DNA of 13,520 nt. It comes from Deltaproteobacteria bacterium (GTDB lineage: Bacteria; Desulfobacterota; UBA8473). The notes below the pieces were generated by a model. That model searched no databases. It saw only the letters and a program-made list of their open reading frames with translations, and was not told the DNA's origin. Shown piece by piece: positions 6,135 through 13,520 of the stretch; the stretch's first letter is position 1, and each line of letters starts with the position of its first letter. The position numbers and the translations under genes are program-made. Location of the stretch: assembly GCA_030621455.1 (NCBI GenBank), contig JAUXHQ010000017.1, positions 1-13,520 of the forward strand. Direction: 5' to 3'.

Positions 6135-8561
6135 AGAGGACTGGGGGATATCATCGCGGCATTGTATAAGCCTATGAATTATGTTTCCAGGAACTCTTTT
6201 GCCAACCTTGGTGTGGTTAAGGGTTTGGAGGCCAATGTTGCGAGTTTGACCAAAGAGGCCCTCTTGCTGCCCCTGGGGCCTGACAAGTCACGCCTGATCC
6301 GGGAATTGGCAAGATACTTTTTGGATTTTGACTCTCTGGATCTCGTTTCAAAAAAGGTCAGGGTCATAGACTCGTTGAGAGTGCTTGAACAAATAGAGGA
6401 CCATAGCTTTTCCCCTGGACCTCCGGAAAGAGAAGTCTCAGCGCTTGAATTCTCGGAGAAGGCAAAAGAACTCTCCATGCCGATCCAATCTGTGAAGGGT
6501 GTTGGCCCCAAATTGGCAAGCCTCTTAAAGAAAAAGGGGATTGAGACTATTGAAGACGCCCTATACTTTGTGCCGAGAAAGTACGAAGACAGGAGGAACA
6601 TAAGACCCATATCTAAGCTGGAGGTGGAAAAGACCGAGACAGTCCTGGGGGAGATAGCATCCCTGGGGGTCTTCCCCTACAAAAAGAACCGGAAGGGCAT
6701 CTTTGAGATGGTTGTGGGAGATGGAAGCGGCGCTATCACCGCCAAGTGGTTCGTCTACGATTATCGTTACATGAGGGGAAGATTTAAGAAAGGTCAGAGG
6801 GTTATCTTGTCCGGGGAAATTAAGTCCTATCGTTTCCAAAAAGAGGTCCACCATCCTGACATTGAGATTGTCAAGGATGTGGATGACTCCCGCAATTTCA
6901 GTCGAATAGTCCCCGTCTACTCTGAAACTGAAGGTTTATATCAAAAAACGATGAGAAGGATAATGAAGGAGGCTGTTGATGGTTATTCGGATCTCCTAAT
7001 GGACGCTATCCCGGCTTACACACGCAACAGACGGAACCTGATGGGGCTTGCTGATGCCGCAAAGAGGGTGCATATCCCGGAACCCGAGGATGACTTCTCA
7101 GCCCTTCTGTCCGGCAGGTCCCCGGCTCACAGAACTCTCATCTTCGATGAGTTCTTCTTCCTCCAGTTGGGGTTGGCCCTGAAGAAGAGGGGGATTACAA
7201 TGGAAGAGGGGATCGCTTTTAAGATCACCGGGGAGCGGAAAGATCAACTGATAAGGTCCCTGCCGTTCACCCTGACCGGGGCTCAACAAAGGGTGATAAC
7301 AGAGATTGAAGCGGATATGAGATCTCCCTATCCTATGAACAGGCTTATCCAGGGAGATGTTGGGAGCGGAAAGACCATTGTGGCATTGATTTCAGCTTTA
7401 ACAGCGGTGGAGAATGGTTACCAGGTCAGCATCATGGCCCCCACCGAGATTCTGGCTGAACAACATTTCTCGAGTATTCACCATCTCACGAACAGACTTG
7501 GTGGGAGAACAGCCCTCCTTACCAGCAGCATTAAGGGGGCGAAGAGAGAAGGGGTCCTTACTGCCATTGAAGAAGGCGACACGGATATCATTGTCGGTAC
7601 TCATGCTATTATCGAAGAATCTGTTGCGTTTCGTAAGTTGGGTCTTGGAATTATTGATGAGCAGCACAGATTTGGCGTGATACAAAGGGCTGCGCTTAGA
7701 CGAAAGGGCTACGATCCGGACATTCTAGTTATGACTGCGACGCCAATCCCCAGGACTTTGGCCATGACTGTGTATGGAGACCTTGATGTATCGGTGCTCG
7801 ATGAACTGCCTCCACTGAGAAGACCGGTGGCTACAAAGCTGTACCATGAGAGCGACAGAAAGAGGGTTTACGATATCGTTCGGAGCGAGATTAGAAAAGG
7901 CAGACAGGTATATATGGTTTATCCTCTGGTGGAGGAGTCCGAAAAACTGGATCTGAAGGACGCGACGCAGATGGCAGAGCACATGCAGAAAGAGGTCTTC
8001 CCCGAGTTTGTGGTTGGCTTGATTCACGGGAGGATGAACCATGAAGAGAAAGAGGATATTATGGCGGCCTTCAGGGACCGGAGGATAGATATACTGGTTT
8101 GCACGACCGTTATTGAGGTGGGGATAGATATACCGAACGCATCGGTTATGGTTATAGAACATGCCGAAAGATTTGGGCTATCTCAACTACACCAGTTGAG
8201 GGGAAGAGTCGGTAGGGGGGAAGACGAATCGAGGTGTCTTCTTATCGCTCAATACAGTAAGTCTGACGATGCCAGGCAGCGACTCAAGATAATGGAGAGT
8301 ACCACAGATGGGTTCAGGATATCAGAAGAGGACCTGGCCATCAGGGGCCCGGGTGATTTCCTCGGCACACGCCAATCCGGACTGCCGGAGTTCAGGGTGG
8401 CAAATATAGCCAGAGATATGAAGATACTCCAGGAGGCAAGGGAAGAGGCCTTTGACCTGGTTGAAAGGGATCCAAACCTGACCGATCCATCCCACAGATA
8501 CCTGAAAGATGTCCTGAGAGAGAGATGGAAGGGGAGGCTTGAGCTGGCAACTGTGGGATAA
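6132..8561 (+). CDS. recG: ATP-dependent DNA helicase RecG
   Basis: An 809-residue branched-DNA helicase that regresses stalled replication forks and remodels D- and R-loops. Residues 1 to about 115 are an N-terminal extension absent from the roughly 690-residue enterobacterial form but known in other phyla. GVGPKLASLLKKKGI (about 122) and an OB-fold wedge domain (about 158-245) bind the branch. The motor has Walker A GDVGSGKT (408-415), DEQH (509-512), TATPIPRT, and in the second lobe TTVIEVGIDIPNA and QLRGRVGRG. The C-terminal TTDGFRISEEDLAIRGPGDFLGTRQSG is the TRG region that couples ATP use to translocation. All motifs are intact. GTG 6132 is chosen on its AGGAG. It is the first gene of a plus-strand cluster, and tex starts 46 bp after it. 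Confidence 0.96.
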   Translation: MRGLGDIIAALYKPMNYVSRNSFANLGVVKGLEANVASLTKEALLLPLGPDKSRLIRELARYFLDFDSLDLVSKKVRVIDSLRVLEQIEDHSFSPGPPEREVSALEFSEKAKELSMPIQSVKGVGPKLASLLKKKGIETIEDALYFVPRKYEDRRNIRPISKLEVEKTETVLGEIASLGVFPYKKNRKGIFEMVVGDGSGAITAKWFVYDYRYMRGRFKKGQRVILSGEIKSYRFQKEVHHPDIEIVKDVDDSRNFSRIVPVYSETEGLYQKTMRRIMKEAVDGYSDLLMDAIPAYTRNRRNLMGLADAAKRVHIPEPEDDFSALLSGRSPAHRTLIFDEFFFLQLGLALKKRGITMEEGIAFKITGERKDQLIRSLPFTLTGAQQRVITEIEADMRSPYPMNRLIQGDVGSGKTIVALISALTAVENGYQVSIMAPTEILAEQHFSSIHHLTNRLGGRTALLTSSIKGAKREGVLTAIEEGDTDIIVGTHAIIEESVAFRKLGLGIIDEQHRFGVIQRAALRRKGYDPDILVMTATPIPRTLAMTVYGDLDVSVLDELPPLRRPVATKLYHESDRKRVYDIVRSEIRKGRQVYMVYPLVEESEKLDLKDATQMAEHMQKEVFPEFVVGLIHGRMNHEEKEDIMAAFRDRRIDILVCTTVIEVGIDIPNASVMVIEHAERFGLSQLHQLRGRVGRGEDESRCLLIAQYSKSDDARQRLKIMESTTDGFRISEEDLAIRGPGDFLGTRQSGLPEFRVANIARDMKILQEAREEAFDLVERDPNLTDPSHRYLKDVLRERWKGRLELATVG

Positions 8562-8607
8562 AACATAAGAATTGCTGATATTTGATTACCTTAGGAGGTA
8601 ATGGTAC

Positions 8608-10887
8608 ATGAGTGAGAAAAATATAGAGAAGATTGCCGGGGAACTCGGCCTTTTGCCACGTCAGGTTGAGGCTACAGCATCTTTATTGAAAGACGGCGCT
8701 ACCGTTCCGTTTATTGCCCGGTACAGAAAAGAGGTGACCGGGTCCCTGGATGAGGTGGTCATTACCGGTATTCGCGACAGGCTGAGGCAGTTGGCGGACT
8801 TGGACACACGCAGGGAATCCATCCTCAAGTCACTGGCTGAGAGTAACAACCTTACAGATGAACTGGGAAAAAAGATTGAGGCTGCGGCGACCATGGCGAT
8901 CCTTGAGGACCTTTACCTCCCCTTCAAACCAAAACGGCGCACCAGGGCGATTGTTGCCAGGGAAAAAGGGTTGGAACCCTTGGCAAAGATGCTCTTTGAA
9001 CAAGGCCATATGGATACCCATTTAGAGGCTGCGACTTTTGTAGATCACGAAAAGGGAGTGGAGACACAGGAAGATGCTCTGGCCGGCGCCAGGGATATCA
9101 TCGCTGAATGGGTTAACGAGGATCATGAGGCCCGCATGAGAATGAGGGCGCTCTTTGCAAAAAAAGGCGTTTTCCGGTCAAATGTCATCCCGGGTATGGA
9201 AAAAGAGGGAAATAAGTACAGGGATTATTTTGACTGGGAGGAACCCGTTGCCTCGGCGCCCTCCCACAGAACCCTGGCCATGCGTCGAGGTGAAAAAGAG
9301 GGGGTCCTGACCCTGAACGTGTTGCCTCCCGAAGGAGAGGCCCTATCTTTGTTAGAGTCATTATTCGTAAAAGGCGAATCCGAGGCCTCATCAGAGGTGA
9401 AAAAGGCCGTACATGACAGCTACAAGAGATTGCTTTCCCATGCCATGGAAACGGAGATAAGAGCGGAGACAAAGAAACGGGCCGACAACGAAGCCATAAG
9501 GATCTTTGCGGACAACATCAGGGAACTCTTGCTCGCCGCTCCCCTGGGTCAGAAGAACGTCTTGGCCATAGATCCCGGTTTCAGGACGGGCTGTAAAGTC
9601 GTATGCCTTGACCGGCAGGGCAAACTGCTTGACATGGATACCGTATATCCCCTGACATCTGATAAACGTAGATCCGAAGCTGCTGAAAAGATCGAGGCCT
9701 TGTGCGAACGTTACCACGTGGAGGCCATTGCTATAGGAAACGGCACAGGTGGAAGGGAAACAGAGAGATTCACAAGGGACCTTCGCCTTAGGCAGGATAT
9801 CGAGATCGTGGTGGTCAATGAGAGCGGCGCTTCTATTTACTCAGCATCTGAAGCAGCACGGGAAGAGTTTCCGGATCAGGATGTGACTGTCAGAGGTTCA
9901 GTATCCATTGGAAGACGTCTCATGGACCCGCTGGCGGAGTTGGTAAAGATAGAACCCAAATCCATCGGTGTGGGCCAATATCAGCACGATGTGGACCAGG
10001 GGGCCTTGAAGGGCAGACTCGACGAGGTGGTTACCAGTTGCGTCAATGCAGTGGGAGTGGAAGTAAATACGGCCAGCAAGGAACTGCTCACCTATGTTTC
10101 GGGTTTGGGACCCCAACTTGCGAGAAATATTGTGGTTTACAGGGATGAACACGGCCCCTTTCTCTCCAGAGAATCACTCAAGAATGTGTCACGCCTGGGC
10201 AAGAAGGCGTTTGAACAGGCGGCGGGGTTCTTGCGCATCCTCGGCAGAGAAAACCCTCTAGACGCAAGCGCAGTGCATCCTGAGAGCTACCCGGTGGTGG
10301 ATGCCATGGTCCGGGATCTAGGGTGTAAAGTTAGTGACCTTATGGAGGACGAGAACCTTCGAAAAGGGATCGATATAGAGAGGTACATTACGGACAGGGT
10401 TGGACTTCCTACACTGAATGATATACTCGATGAATTGGCCAGACCGGGCCGGGATCCTCGTAAAGAGTTTGAGGCCTATGCTTTTGCCGAGGATGTAGAG
10501 AAGATGGAGGACCTCGAACCGGGGATGAAGCTTCCGGGTGTGGTTACCAACGTTACTGCCTTTGGGGCGTTTGTGGATATAGGCGTTCATCAGGATGGTC
10601 TTGTCCATGTAAGCCAACTGAGCGATCATTTTGTGAAAGACCCCGGCCAAGTGGTCAAGGTCCATGACAGAATAAAAGTGACTGTCTTGGATGTGGACCT
10701 TGAAAGAAAGAGGATTTCCCTGTCGATGAAGAGCAATCCGGACATGACCGGTTCCCGTTCAGTACAGGAGACAAAGAACGCCCCTACCAAGAAAACCAGA
10801 GGGAATAGCAAGAAGAAGGACACCGGGAAGAAAAGGGATACTGAATTTTTCAACAATCCGTTTGCAGACGCGTTTAAGCGCTCTTAG
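8608..10887 (+). CDS. tex: Tex family transcription accessory / RNA-binding protein
   Basis: A 759-residue nucleic-acid-binding protein related to Bordetella Tex and E. coli YhgF and to the core of eukaryotic Spt6. The N-terminal helical region contains VPFIARYRKEVTGSLDE, a family hallmark. A YqgF/RNase H-like domain begins near 318 (LAIDPGFRTGCK, Asp322). Helix-hairpin-helix segments follow (GLGPQLARNIVVYRDEHGPF, about 499), and an S1 RNA-binding domain spans about 637-708 (GVVTNVTAFGAFVDIG, DGLVHVSQLSD, KRISLSMK). The last 45 residues are a Lys-rich tail ending NNPFADAFKRS. Tex proteins affect transcription and tolerate stress; the exact activity is unsettled. AGGAGGT (8593-8599) lies eight bases before ATG. 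It sits between recG and recQ with gaps of 46 and 13 bp. Confidence 0.95.
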   Translation: MSEKNIEKIAGELGLLPRQVEATASLLKDGATVPFIARYRKEVTGSLDEVVITGIRDRLRQLADLDTRRESILKSLAESNNLTDELGKKIEAAATMAILEDLYLPFKPKRRTRAIVAREKGLEPLAKMLFEQGHMDTHLEAATFVDHEKGVETQEDALAGARDIIAEWVNEDHEARMRMRALFAKKGVFRSNVIPGMEKEGNKYRDYFDWEEPVASAPSHRTLAMRRGEKEGVLTLNVLPPEGEALSLLESLFVKGESEASSEVKKAVHDSYKRLLSHAMETEIRAETKKRADNEAIRIFADNIRELLLAAPLGQKNVLAIDPGFRTGCKVVCLDRQGKLLDMDTVYPLTSDKRRSEAAEKIEALCERYHVEAIAIGNGTGGRETERFTRDLRLRQDIEIVVVNESGASIYSASEAAREEFPDQDVTVRGSVSIGRRLMDPLAELVKIEPKSIGVGQYQHDVDQGALKGRLDEVVTSCVNAVGVEVNTASKELLTYVSGLGPQLARNIVVYRDEHGPFLSRESLKNVSRLGKKAFEQAAGFLRILGRENPLDASAVHPESYPVVDAMVRDLGCKVSDLMEDENLRKGIDIERYITDRVGLPTLNDILDELARPGRDPRKEFEAYAFAEDVEKMEDLEPGMKLPGVVTNVTAFGAFVDIGVHQDGLVHVSQLSDHFVKDPGQVVKVHDRIKVTVLDVDLERKRISLSMKSNPDMTGSRSVQETKNAPTKKTRGNSKKKDTGKKRDTEFFNNPFADAFKRS

Positions 10888-10900
10888 GGCAGAAGTTCGG

Positions 10901-13291
10901 ATGGACAGTCACTTGGACAAGTATGAGGTATTAAAGGATAGATTTGGTTTTTCCCACTTTCGTCCCCTCCAGGCGGAGGTAATCGATGCGGTGCTTAAGG
11001 GAAAAGACTGTGTGGTGGTGATGCCCACAGGGATGGGCAAATCCCTCTGCTATCAGATCCCTTCCCTGATCCTGGACGGAATCGTCCTCGTGGTATCTCC
11101 CCTGATTGCGTTGATGAAGGACCAGGTAGACAGTTTGACGGAAAAAGGGATACCTTCCACCTTTATCAACAGCTCCATCGATAGTCTGGAGCAGAGAAAG
11201 AGACTGGAGCAGTTGAGCAGGAAGGAGTATCACCTGATCTACGTGGCCCCGGAGAGGTTCAGAAGTTCCGTCTTCTTACGGTATCTGGAAAGGGTGGGGG
11301 TCTCACTCCTGGCCGTGGATGAAGCCCACTGCATCTCCCAGTGGGGGCATGACTTCAGACCTGATTATATGCGACTCTCCTGGGCCAGGAAGGTTCTCAA
11401 TAATCCGCCGACTATTGCCCTGACCGCCACCGCTACTGAAGAAGTAAGGGATGACATTAAAGAGCAACTGGACCTTTTAAACCCCCGATATTTTACGGGA
11501 GGCTTTGACAGAGGAAACCTCTTCTATTCTGTTCTCAATACCCCCACTGATACAGACAAGTACAAGGCCATTACAAAACTTATTACCAAGGACAATCTTC
11601 CGGCAATAATCTACTGCGGCACGAGAAACCAGACCGATGAGACAGCACAATTCATGAGAGAAAGTCTTCATATCAGGGCGGCAAGTTACCATGCGGGTCT
11701 TGATGATACAGTGAGAAAAGAGATCCAGGACAGGTTTATGGAGGGGTCCATCAATGTGATAACCGCCACCAATGCCTTCGGAATGGGAGTTGATAAAGAA
11801 GACATCAGGACGATTATCCACTATAACATCACAAGGACTATGGAGGCATACTATCAAGAGGTGGGAAGGGCCGGGAGGGATGGTTTGCCCTCTAAATGTG
11901 TCCTGCTGTTCACTCCTGCAGACCGATATCTCCAGGAATACTTCATCAGGGGGGATAACCCGGACCCTGAAGTTATTGAAGAGGTTTATCGATTGCTCAG
12001 GGCGAAAGACGGAGACACAAGATATCTTTCGTACCATGAAGTCAGCAGTTCCGCATCCATGAAGATAAGCCAAATGGCCTACTATTCGTCCCTCAAGATA
12101 TTAGAGCGGTTTGGCTGCATCGAGAGACGCTCTCCTTCGGAAAATATTTCCACCATCGTTCTGAGGATGGAACCCAAAGAGGCCTTGAGCAGGATAACCG
12201 AAAAGGCTAAGAAGAGGAGGAGAATATTGGAGATCCTCCTTGGGGATTACGGGGTAAAAGTCCTTGATAAGTCTGAGATAAGCCTGGAGGGACTCTGCTT
12301 TCGTTCCCAACTGGAGATGGAACAGGTGAAGCGGGCGCTTAATGGCCTCAAGGGATCGCAAGTCCTTGATTTCATTCCGCCATCCCGTGGAAGGGGGGTC
12401 CGGATCCTGGACATGGGGAGAGAAGATACCGGGGTTGATTACGCTACGCTTTTGAGAAAGAAGAGACGCGAGGAAAAAAAACTAGACAAGATGATGGCAT
12501 ATGCCATCGGCAGATCCTGCCGACGCAAGTTTATTCTGGCCTATTTTGGAGATGCTTTCCCTAAAAAAAATTGCCAAGCGTGCGATTGTTGTGTTGGAGG
12601 GGGCATAAAACCTGCAAAGAGAGCACTTACAGACCATGAGTTTATCATTATCCAAAAAATTCTTAGCTGCCTCGCCCGGATGAAAGAGGGGTATAGTATG
12701 GAAATGGTCTTAAAGGTCTTGCGGGGTTCCCGGTCCCTGCAGGTCAAGTCGTTTGGTTTTGACCGCTTGAGCACCTACGGTATCCTGAAGGGATTCAACA
12801 AGGCGATGCTCAGAAAGATCATCGAGGAGCTTGTAGCCGAAGGGTGCATCGAAAATAAGGAGACAACCAGGGTTATCAAGGGATACCCAAGAAGGTTCCA
12901 GGTTTTCAACCTCACTGAATTTGGATGGGAGATCATGCAGGAAAAAGTGAGGGATATCAGGATCGATTTCCCCGGAGACATCCCCAACGCTGTAGAAAAA
13001 AAGGAAGCAGATCTATATGATGAGGATCTCTTCGAGATCCTTAGAGCCCTGAGGAATAAGATCGCGGAAGATAAAGGGGTGGCTCCCTTTATGATCTTTT
13101 CCAACAGAGTATTGAAAAGGATGACCTCAGCCTGTCCTTCCGACAAAGGTGAATTCCTGGCTATCAGGGGATTGGGAGAAAAAACCTATGAGGCGTATGG
13201 GTTGCGTTTTATCGAGCGCATAAGGAATTACCTGGACAAGCATGAGTTTCTGCCACAGAAAAGAGACCTTGAGCCTTCAGTTAGCCGGTAA
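10901..13291 (+). CDS. recQ: ATP-dependent DNA helicase RecQ
   Basis: A 796-residue 3'-5' DNA helicase for recombination and fork repair. Seen in order: FRPLQAEVI, Walker A MPTGMGKS (41-48), DEAHCISQWGHDFRPDY (from 140), TATAT, and second-lobe ATNAFGMGVDKEDIR and QEVGRAGRDG. A helical/winged insert follows at about 365-520. The zinc site uses Cys540 (SCRRKFILAYFGD) and the Cys558, 561, 563/564 group. An RQC winged helix and an HRDC domain (about 705-785) complete it. The start is taken at ATG 10901, 13 bp after the tex stop. An in-frame TTG at 10862 would overlap tex by 26 bp and add 13 residues that do not look like RecQ. No strong SD is seen, so coupling to tex is likely. The stop at 13289 precedes a recognisable helix-turn-helix domain that many relatives keep fused. 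Confidence 0.95.
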   Translation: MDSHLDKYEVLKDRFGFSHFRPLQAEVIDAVLKGKDCVVVMPTGMGKSLCYQIPSLILDGIVLVVSPLIALMKDQVDSLTEKGIPSTFINSSIDSLEQRKRLEQLSRKEYHLIYVAPERFRSSVFLRYLERVGVSLLAVDEAHCISQWGHDFRPDYMRLSWARKVLNNPPTIALTATATEEVRDDIKEQLDLLNPRYFTGGFDRGNLFYSVLNTPTDTDKYKAITKLITKDNLPAIIYCGTRNQTDETAQFMRESLHIRAASYHAGLDDTVRKEIQDRFMEGSINVITATNAFGMGVDKEDIRTIIHYNITRTMEAYYQEVGRAGRDGLPSKCVLLFTPADRYLQEYFIRGDNPDPEVIEEVYRLLRAKDGDTRYLSYHEVSSSASMKISQMAYYSSLKILERFGCIERRSPSENISTIVLRMEPKEALSRITEKAKKRRRILEILLGDYGVKVLDKSEISLEGLCFRSQLEMEQVKRALNGLKGSQVLDFIPPSRGRGVRILDMGREDTGVDYATLLRKKRREEKKLDKMMAYAIGRSCRRKFILAYFGDAFPKKNCQACDCCVGGGIKPAKRALTDHEFIIIQKILSCLARMKEGYSMEMVLKVLRGSRSLQVKSFGFDRLSTYGILKGFNKAMLRKIIEELVAEGCIENKETTRVIKGYPRRFQVFNLTEFGWEIMQEKVRDIRIDFPGDIPNAVEKKEADLYDEDLFEILRALRNKIAEDKGVAPFMIFSNRVLKRMTSACPSDKGEFLAIRGLGEKTYEAYGLRFIERIRNYLDKHEFLPQKRDLEPSVSR

Positions 13292-13456
13292 TCTCGCACT
13301 TCATTTGAGACTCTGGAACTCTATCAGAACGGATGCCGCAATATGTAGGAGATGGCGAAAATCAGGGGTTTCACCGTTGGAACCATCGGACAGCACCTTA
13401 ACCAACTTATAGAAGAGGGTTATCCTATAGATGTGCATGAGCTGATAAGCCATTAA
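13292..13456 (+). pseudogene. detached C-terminal helix-turn-helix of RecQ, split by in-frame stops
   Basis: Reading on in the recQ frame after its TAA (13289-13291) gives 18 codons ending YQNGCRNM, an in-frame TAG (13346-13348), then 35 more codons to TAA (13454-13456). The pieces TLELYQNG, EMAKIRGFTVGTIGQHL and LIEEGYPID match the pattern of the helix-turn-helix domain (HTH_40 type) that ends many RecQ helicases: TLELY, a glycine, IA-x-x-RG, TI-x-x-HL, LI-x-x-G, ID. From Tyr to the Ala of EMA the fragment has one codon more than the usual spacing. The second piece has an ATG at 13352, but AGGAG abuts it with no spacer, so separate translation is unlikely. Most likely this is a decaying extension of recQ. 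Confidence 0.7.
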
Positions 13457-13485
13457 GCTAATAGGTCGAACAGCCTCAACGGCTT

Positions 13486-13513
13486 AACAGCTAACAGCCA
13501 ACAGCCAACAGCT
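13486..13513 (+). repeat. heptamer tandem repeat (AACAGCY)x4
   Basis: Four contiguous 7-base units, AACAGCT, AACAGCC, AACAGCC and AACAGCT, with a lone AACAGCC 10 bases earlier (13469-13475). The array lies downstream of the broken recQ end and stops 7 bases before the window edge, so its full extent is visible unless more units resume beyond it. Confidence 0.8.
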
Positions 13514-13520
13514 CGCCCGA

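Noticed and set aside
11477..12073. 198-codon minus-strand frame
   Set aside because: It lies wholly inside intact recQ, opposite its helicase motifs, has no ribosome site and resembles no protein. It is a shadow frame.
13289..13348. Recoding of TAG as pyrrolysine (or general readthrough) to give a full-length RecQ
   Set aside because: A TAA precedes the TAG in the same frame, so TAG recoding alone would not restore the protein. No pyl genes or recoding element are visible, and decay is simpler.
13472..13484. Terminator after recQ (AGCC-TCAAC-GGCT)
   Set aside because: The stem is only four pairs and no T-run follows.

Overview
The window looks like a chromosomal stretch from a Gram-negative bacterium. 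The gene content and protein signatures fit the former Deltaproteobacteria (Desulfobacterota/Syntrophobacterales type), but this is inferred from the proteins, not from a marker gene. Supporting signs are an outer-membrane OmpA-type lipoprotein, a bifunctional Rel/SpoT protein starting MIRLNDI, a zinc-ribbon form of L28, and a RecG with a long N-terminal extension. Coding strands use ATG, GTG and TTG starts with clear Shine-Dalgarno (SD) sequences.

Layout. (1) Positions 1-294 hold no gene. They contain a small palindrome, a sequence resembling the 3' end of a tRNA, and a 48-bp inverted-repeat element flanked by TTGA direct repeats. (2) Positions 295-1353, minus strand, hold a two-gene envelope operon: an OmpA-family lipoprotein, then an exported MORN-repeat protein. 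(3) Positions 1354-2019 are about 670 bp without a convincing gene, but with a leader hairpin, repeated GTCAAC/GTTGAC hexamers, a near-consensus promoter and a possible decayed ORF. (4) Positions 2020-4179, plus strand, hold the (p)ppGpp synthetase/hydrolase. It converges on (5) a minus-strand purM - DUF523 - rpmB cluster (4176-5892), and the two facing stop codons share a single CTAG. (6) Positions 5893-6131 are a divergent intergenic region with a terminator-like hairpin. (7) Positions 6132-13291, plus strand, hold recG - tex - recQ, closely spaced and probably co-transcribed. (8) Positions 13292-13456 are a broken in-frame continuation of recQ encoding its usual C-terminal helix-turn-helix, followed by a heptamer tandem repeat running to the window edge.

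How the genes work together. Most of the window is housekeeping: stringent response, purine synthesis, a ribosomal protein, and a DNA/RNA-transaction operon. RecG (fork regression, branched DNA), Tex (nucleic-acid-binding transcription accessory factor) and RecQ (3'-5' helicase) plausibly act together where replication meets obstacles or transcription, but that link is inferred from position only. I see no phage, CRISPR, toxin-antitoxin or defence system. The most unusual item is the RecQ C-terminal domain, which is interrupted by two in-frame stops but still readable.
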